Below, piece by piece: positions 62,145 to 64,000 of a stretch of DNA of 64,000 nt (position 1 is its first letter; every line of letters starts with the position of its first letter). The stretch comes from Bradyrhizobium sp. ORS 278 (GTDB lineage: Bacteria; Pseudomonadota; Alphaproteobacteria; Rhizobiales; Xanthobacteraceae), in assembly GCF_000026145.1 (NCBI RefSeq), contig NC_009445.1, positions 2,542,001 to 2,606,000 on the forward strand. The letters are read 5' to 3'. Both the position numbers and the translations under genes were made by a program. The notes under the pieces were generated by a model. That model had not been told where the DNA came from. It did no database searches and worked only from the letters and a program-made list of their open reading frames with translations.

Positions 62145-64000
62145 ATGCACGTGACGCGTGACTTCTCCCACTATGTGAAAGATCTCGGCAAGGGCCTCAA
62201 GCACATCGACCTCGCGGTCGAGGGCGTGAGCTGCGCCGGCTGCATGGCCAAGATCGAGCGCGGCTTGTCGGCGCTGCCGGATGTGACCTTGGCGCGCGTC
62301 AATCTCACCGACCGCCGCGTCGCGCTGGAGTGGAAGCAGGGCACGCTCGATCCGGCAAAATTCATCGATCGCCTCGCCGAGCTCGGCTACAAGGCCTATC
62401 CGTTCGAGAAGGCGAGCGCAGAGGCCACCGAAGCCGAGGAATCGCGCTTCCTCCTGCGCTGCCTCGGCGTCGCGGCGTTCGCGACCATGAACGTGATGAT
62501 GCTGTCGATCCCGGTCTGGTCCGGCAATGTCAGCGACATGCTGCCGGAGCAGCGCGACTTCTTCCACTGGCTGTCGGCCGTGATCGCGCTGCCGGCCGCG
62601 GCCTATGCCGGCCAGCCGTTCTTCCGCTCGGCGTGGCGCGCCTTGAAGACCGGTAACGTCAACATGGACGTGCCGATCTGCATCGGCGTGATCCTGGCCT
62701 TGGGCATGTCGATCGTCGAGACGTTCCATCACGCCGAGCACGCTTATTTCGATGCCGCGATCATGCTGCTGACCTTCCTCCTGGTCGGCCGCTATCTCGA
62801 TCAGAACATGCGGCGGCGGACCCGGGCGGTCGCCGGCAATCTCGCCGCGCTGAAGGCGGAGACCGCGACCAAGTTCATCGGCCCGGATGAAATCTCCGAG
62901 GTGCCCGTGGCCGCCGTCCGCGCCGGCGATCTGGTGCTGCTGCGCCCCGGCGAGCGTTGCGCCGTCGACGGCGTCGTGATCGAGGGCCGCTCCGAGATCG
63001 ACCAGAGCCTGATCACCGGCGAGACGCTGTATGTGCCGGCCGAGCAGGGCACCGCGGTCTATGCCGGCTCGCTGAACATTTCCGGCACGCTGCGCGTCCG
63101 CGTCTCGGCCGCCGCCGAGGGCACGCTGCTCGCCGAGATCACGCGCCTGCTCGACACAGCGCTGCAGGCGCGCTCGCGCTACATGCGGCTCGCCGATCGC
63201 GCCTCGCGGCTGTATGCGCCGGTGGTGCACGCCACCGCCGCGCTGACGGTGCTGGGCTGGGTGCTGGCCGGCGCGAGCTGGCACGATGCCATCGTCACCG
63301 GCATCGCCGTGCTGATCATCACCTGTCCCTGCGCGCTCGGCCTTGCCATTCCCACCGTGCAGACGGTCGCCTCCGGCGCGATGTTCAAGTCAGGCGTGCT
63401 GCTCAATGCGGGCGACGCGATCGAGCGGCTCGCCGAGGCCGATCACGTGATCTTCGATAAGACCGGCACCTTGACCTTGCCGGAGCTCGAAGTGGTCAAC
63501 GCCGCCGACATTCCGGCGGATGTCTTCTCCGTCGCCGGCCAGCTCGCGCTGTCGAGCCATCACCCCGTGGCGGCGGCGGTCGCGCAGGCCGCGAAGTCGC
63601 GGTCGCCGCTGATGGGCGCGGTCGAGGAGCCCGGGCAGGGCGTGCGCGCGGTGGTCGATGGCGTCGAGCTCCGGCTTGGCCGTCCCTCCTTCTGCGACGC
63701 CGAGGCGCTGGTGGCGCAGAGCGCCAGCGTCGATCCCGAAGCGTCCGTCGTGGCCTTCTGCCGTGGCGATCAAAAATATCTGTTCTCCGTGCGCCAGGGT
63801 TTGCGTCCCGATGCCGCGAAGATCGTCGCCGGCCTGCAGCGCCGCGGCATCAAGGTCGAAATCCTCTCGGGCGATCGCGAGGCGGCCGTCGCCGCCGCCG
63901 CGAAGGCGCTCGGGATCAGCGAATGGCGCGCCGGCGTCACCCCGGCCGACAAGATCGCTCGCGTCGAAGAGCTGAAGCGCGCCAACGTCAAGGTCATGAT
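62145..64000 (+). CDS. ccoI: Copper-transporting P1B-type ATPase, 3' end outside the window
   Basis: The 618 codons seen hold an N-terminal metal-binding domain with Cys30-x2-Cys33 (GVSCAGCMAK), eight membrane helices' worth of sequence, the actuator TGE at 291-293 (SLITGETLYVP), the channel motif CPC at 394-396 (ITCPCALGLAIPT), phosphorylation Asp438 in DKTGT, and an HP motif (SSHHPVAAA). The hinge GDGxND and the last helices fall beyond the right edge, so the gene is partial here. FixI/CcoI exports copper for the cbb3 oxidase. ccoS should follow. Confidence 0.95.
   Translation, partial: MHVTRDFSHYVKDLGKGLKHIDLAVEGVSCAGCMAKIERGLSALPDVTLARVNLTDRRVALEWKQGTLDPAKFIDRLAELGYKAYPFEKASAEATEAEESRFLLRCLGVAAFATMNVMMLSIPVWSGNVSDMLPEQRDFFHWLSAVIALPAAAYAGQPFFRSAWRALKTGNVNMDVPICIGVILALGMSIVETFHHAEHAYFDAAIMLLTFLLVGRYLDQNMRRRTRAVAGNLAALKAETATKFIGPDEISEVPVAAVRAGDLVLLRPGERCAVDGVVIEGRSEIDQSLITGETLYVPAEQGTAVYAGSLNISGTLRVRVSAAAEGTLLAEITRLLDTALQARSRYMRLADRASRLYAPVVHATAALTVLGWVLAGASWHDAIVTGIAVLIITCPCALGLAIPTVQTVASGAMFKSGVLLNAGDAIERLAEADHVIFDKTGTLTLPELEVVNAADIPADVFSVAGQLALSSHHPVAAAVAQAAKSRSPLMGAVEEPGQGVRAVVDGVELRLGRPSFCDAEALVAQSASVDPEASVVAFCRGDQKYLFSVRQGLRPDAAKIVAGLQRRGIKVEILSGDREAAVAAAAKALGISEWRAGVTPADKIARVEELKRANVKVM

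Overview
The window is GC-rich chromosomal DNA from an alphaproteobacterium, very probably Bradyrhizobium or a close relative. The best evidence is the right third: fixL-fixJ-response regulator-fixK facing a stress protein/CBS pair and ccoNOQP-ccoGHI. That is the order I recall for the B. japonicum (B. diazoefficiens) fixK2-fixNOQP region. FixK has the single cysteine before its DNA-binding helix that is typical of FixK2. I see no rRNA, tRNA, CRISPR array, transposase or integrase.

Layout. 0-9.5 kb: a PepSY membrane protein, then a catabolic block. It holds MarR with a paired operator, two amidohydrolases, an MmgE/PrpD enzyme, a DctA-type symporter with an altered binding site, a solute-binding protein and a thiolase. 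All three hydrolase/PrpD enzymes carry twin-arginine leaders. 9.7-17 kb: ClC channel, sorbosone-dehydrogenase-like protein, a cytochrome bo3-type operon cyoA-cyoC-cyoD with no cyoB, an exported SNase-like nuclease and a DegP-like protease without a signal peptide. 17.1-18.5 kb: a 1.4-kb gene-free stretch made of palindromic repeats. 18.5-21 kb: isochorismatase-fold hydrolase plus NCS2-type permease.

21-27 kb: a sulfur locus with exported TlpA-like, DsrE-like and DoxX proteins, a divergent LysR regulator, and an overlapping operon for the flavocytochrome c flavoprotein and SoxX, SoxY, SoxZ and SoxA; soxB and soxCD are absent. 27-34.5 kb: a two-subunit molybdenum hydroxylase, an MFS exporter, a CBS protein, a cupin and a winged-helix/TPR regulator. 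34.7-43.9 kb: small proteins of unknown function, a SnoaL-monooxygenase fusion, bioR/bioB with visible BioR boxes, an SdsA-type sulfatase and a diguanylate cyclase. 44-51 kb: a glycosyltransferase, ABC exporter, glycogen-debranching-type enzyme, PRC-barrel protein and MFS transporter.

51.3-64 kb: the microaerobic respiration regulon. FixL senses oxygen and phosphorylates FixJ, FixJ activates fixK, and FixK acts at TTGA-N6-TCAA boxes before the response regulator, ccoN and ccoG, with a one-mismatch box before the stress protein gene. Three of the four boxes are centred 63-64 bp from the start codon. The products build and mature the cbb3 oxidase. ccoI runs off the right edge. Family assignments come from motifs and recall, since no database search was possible.
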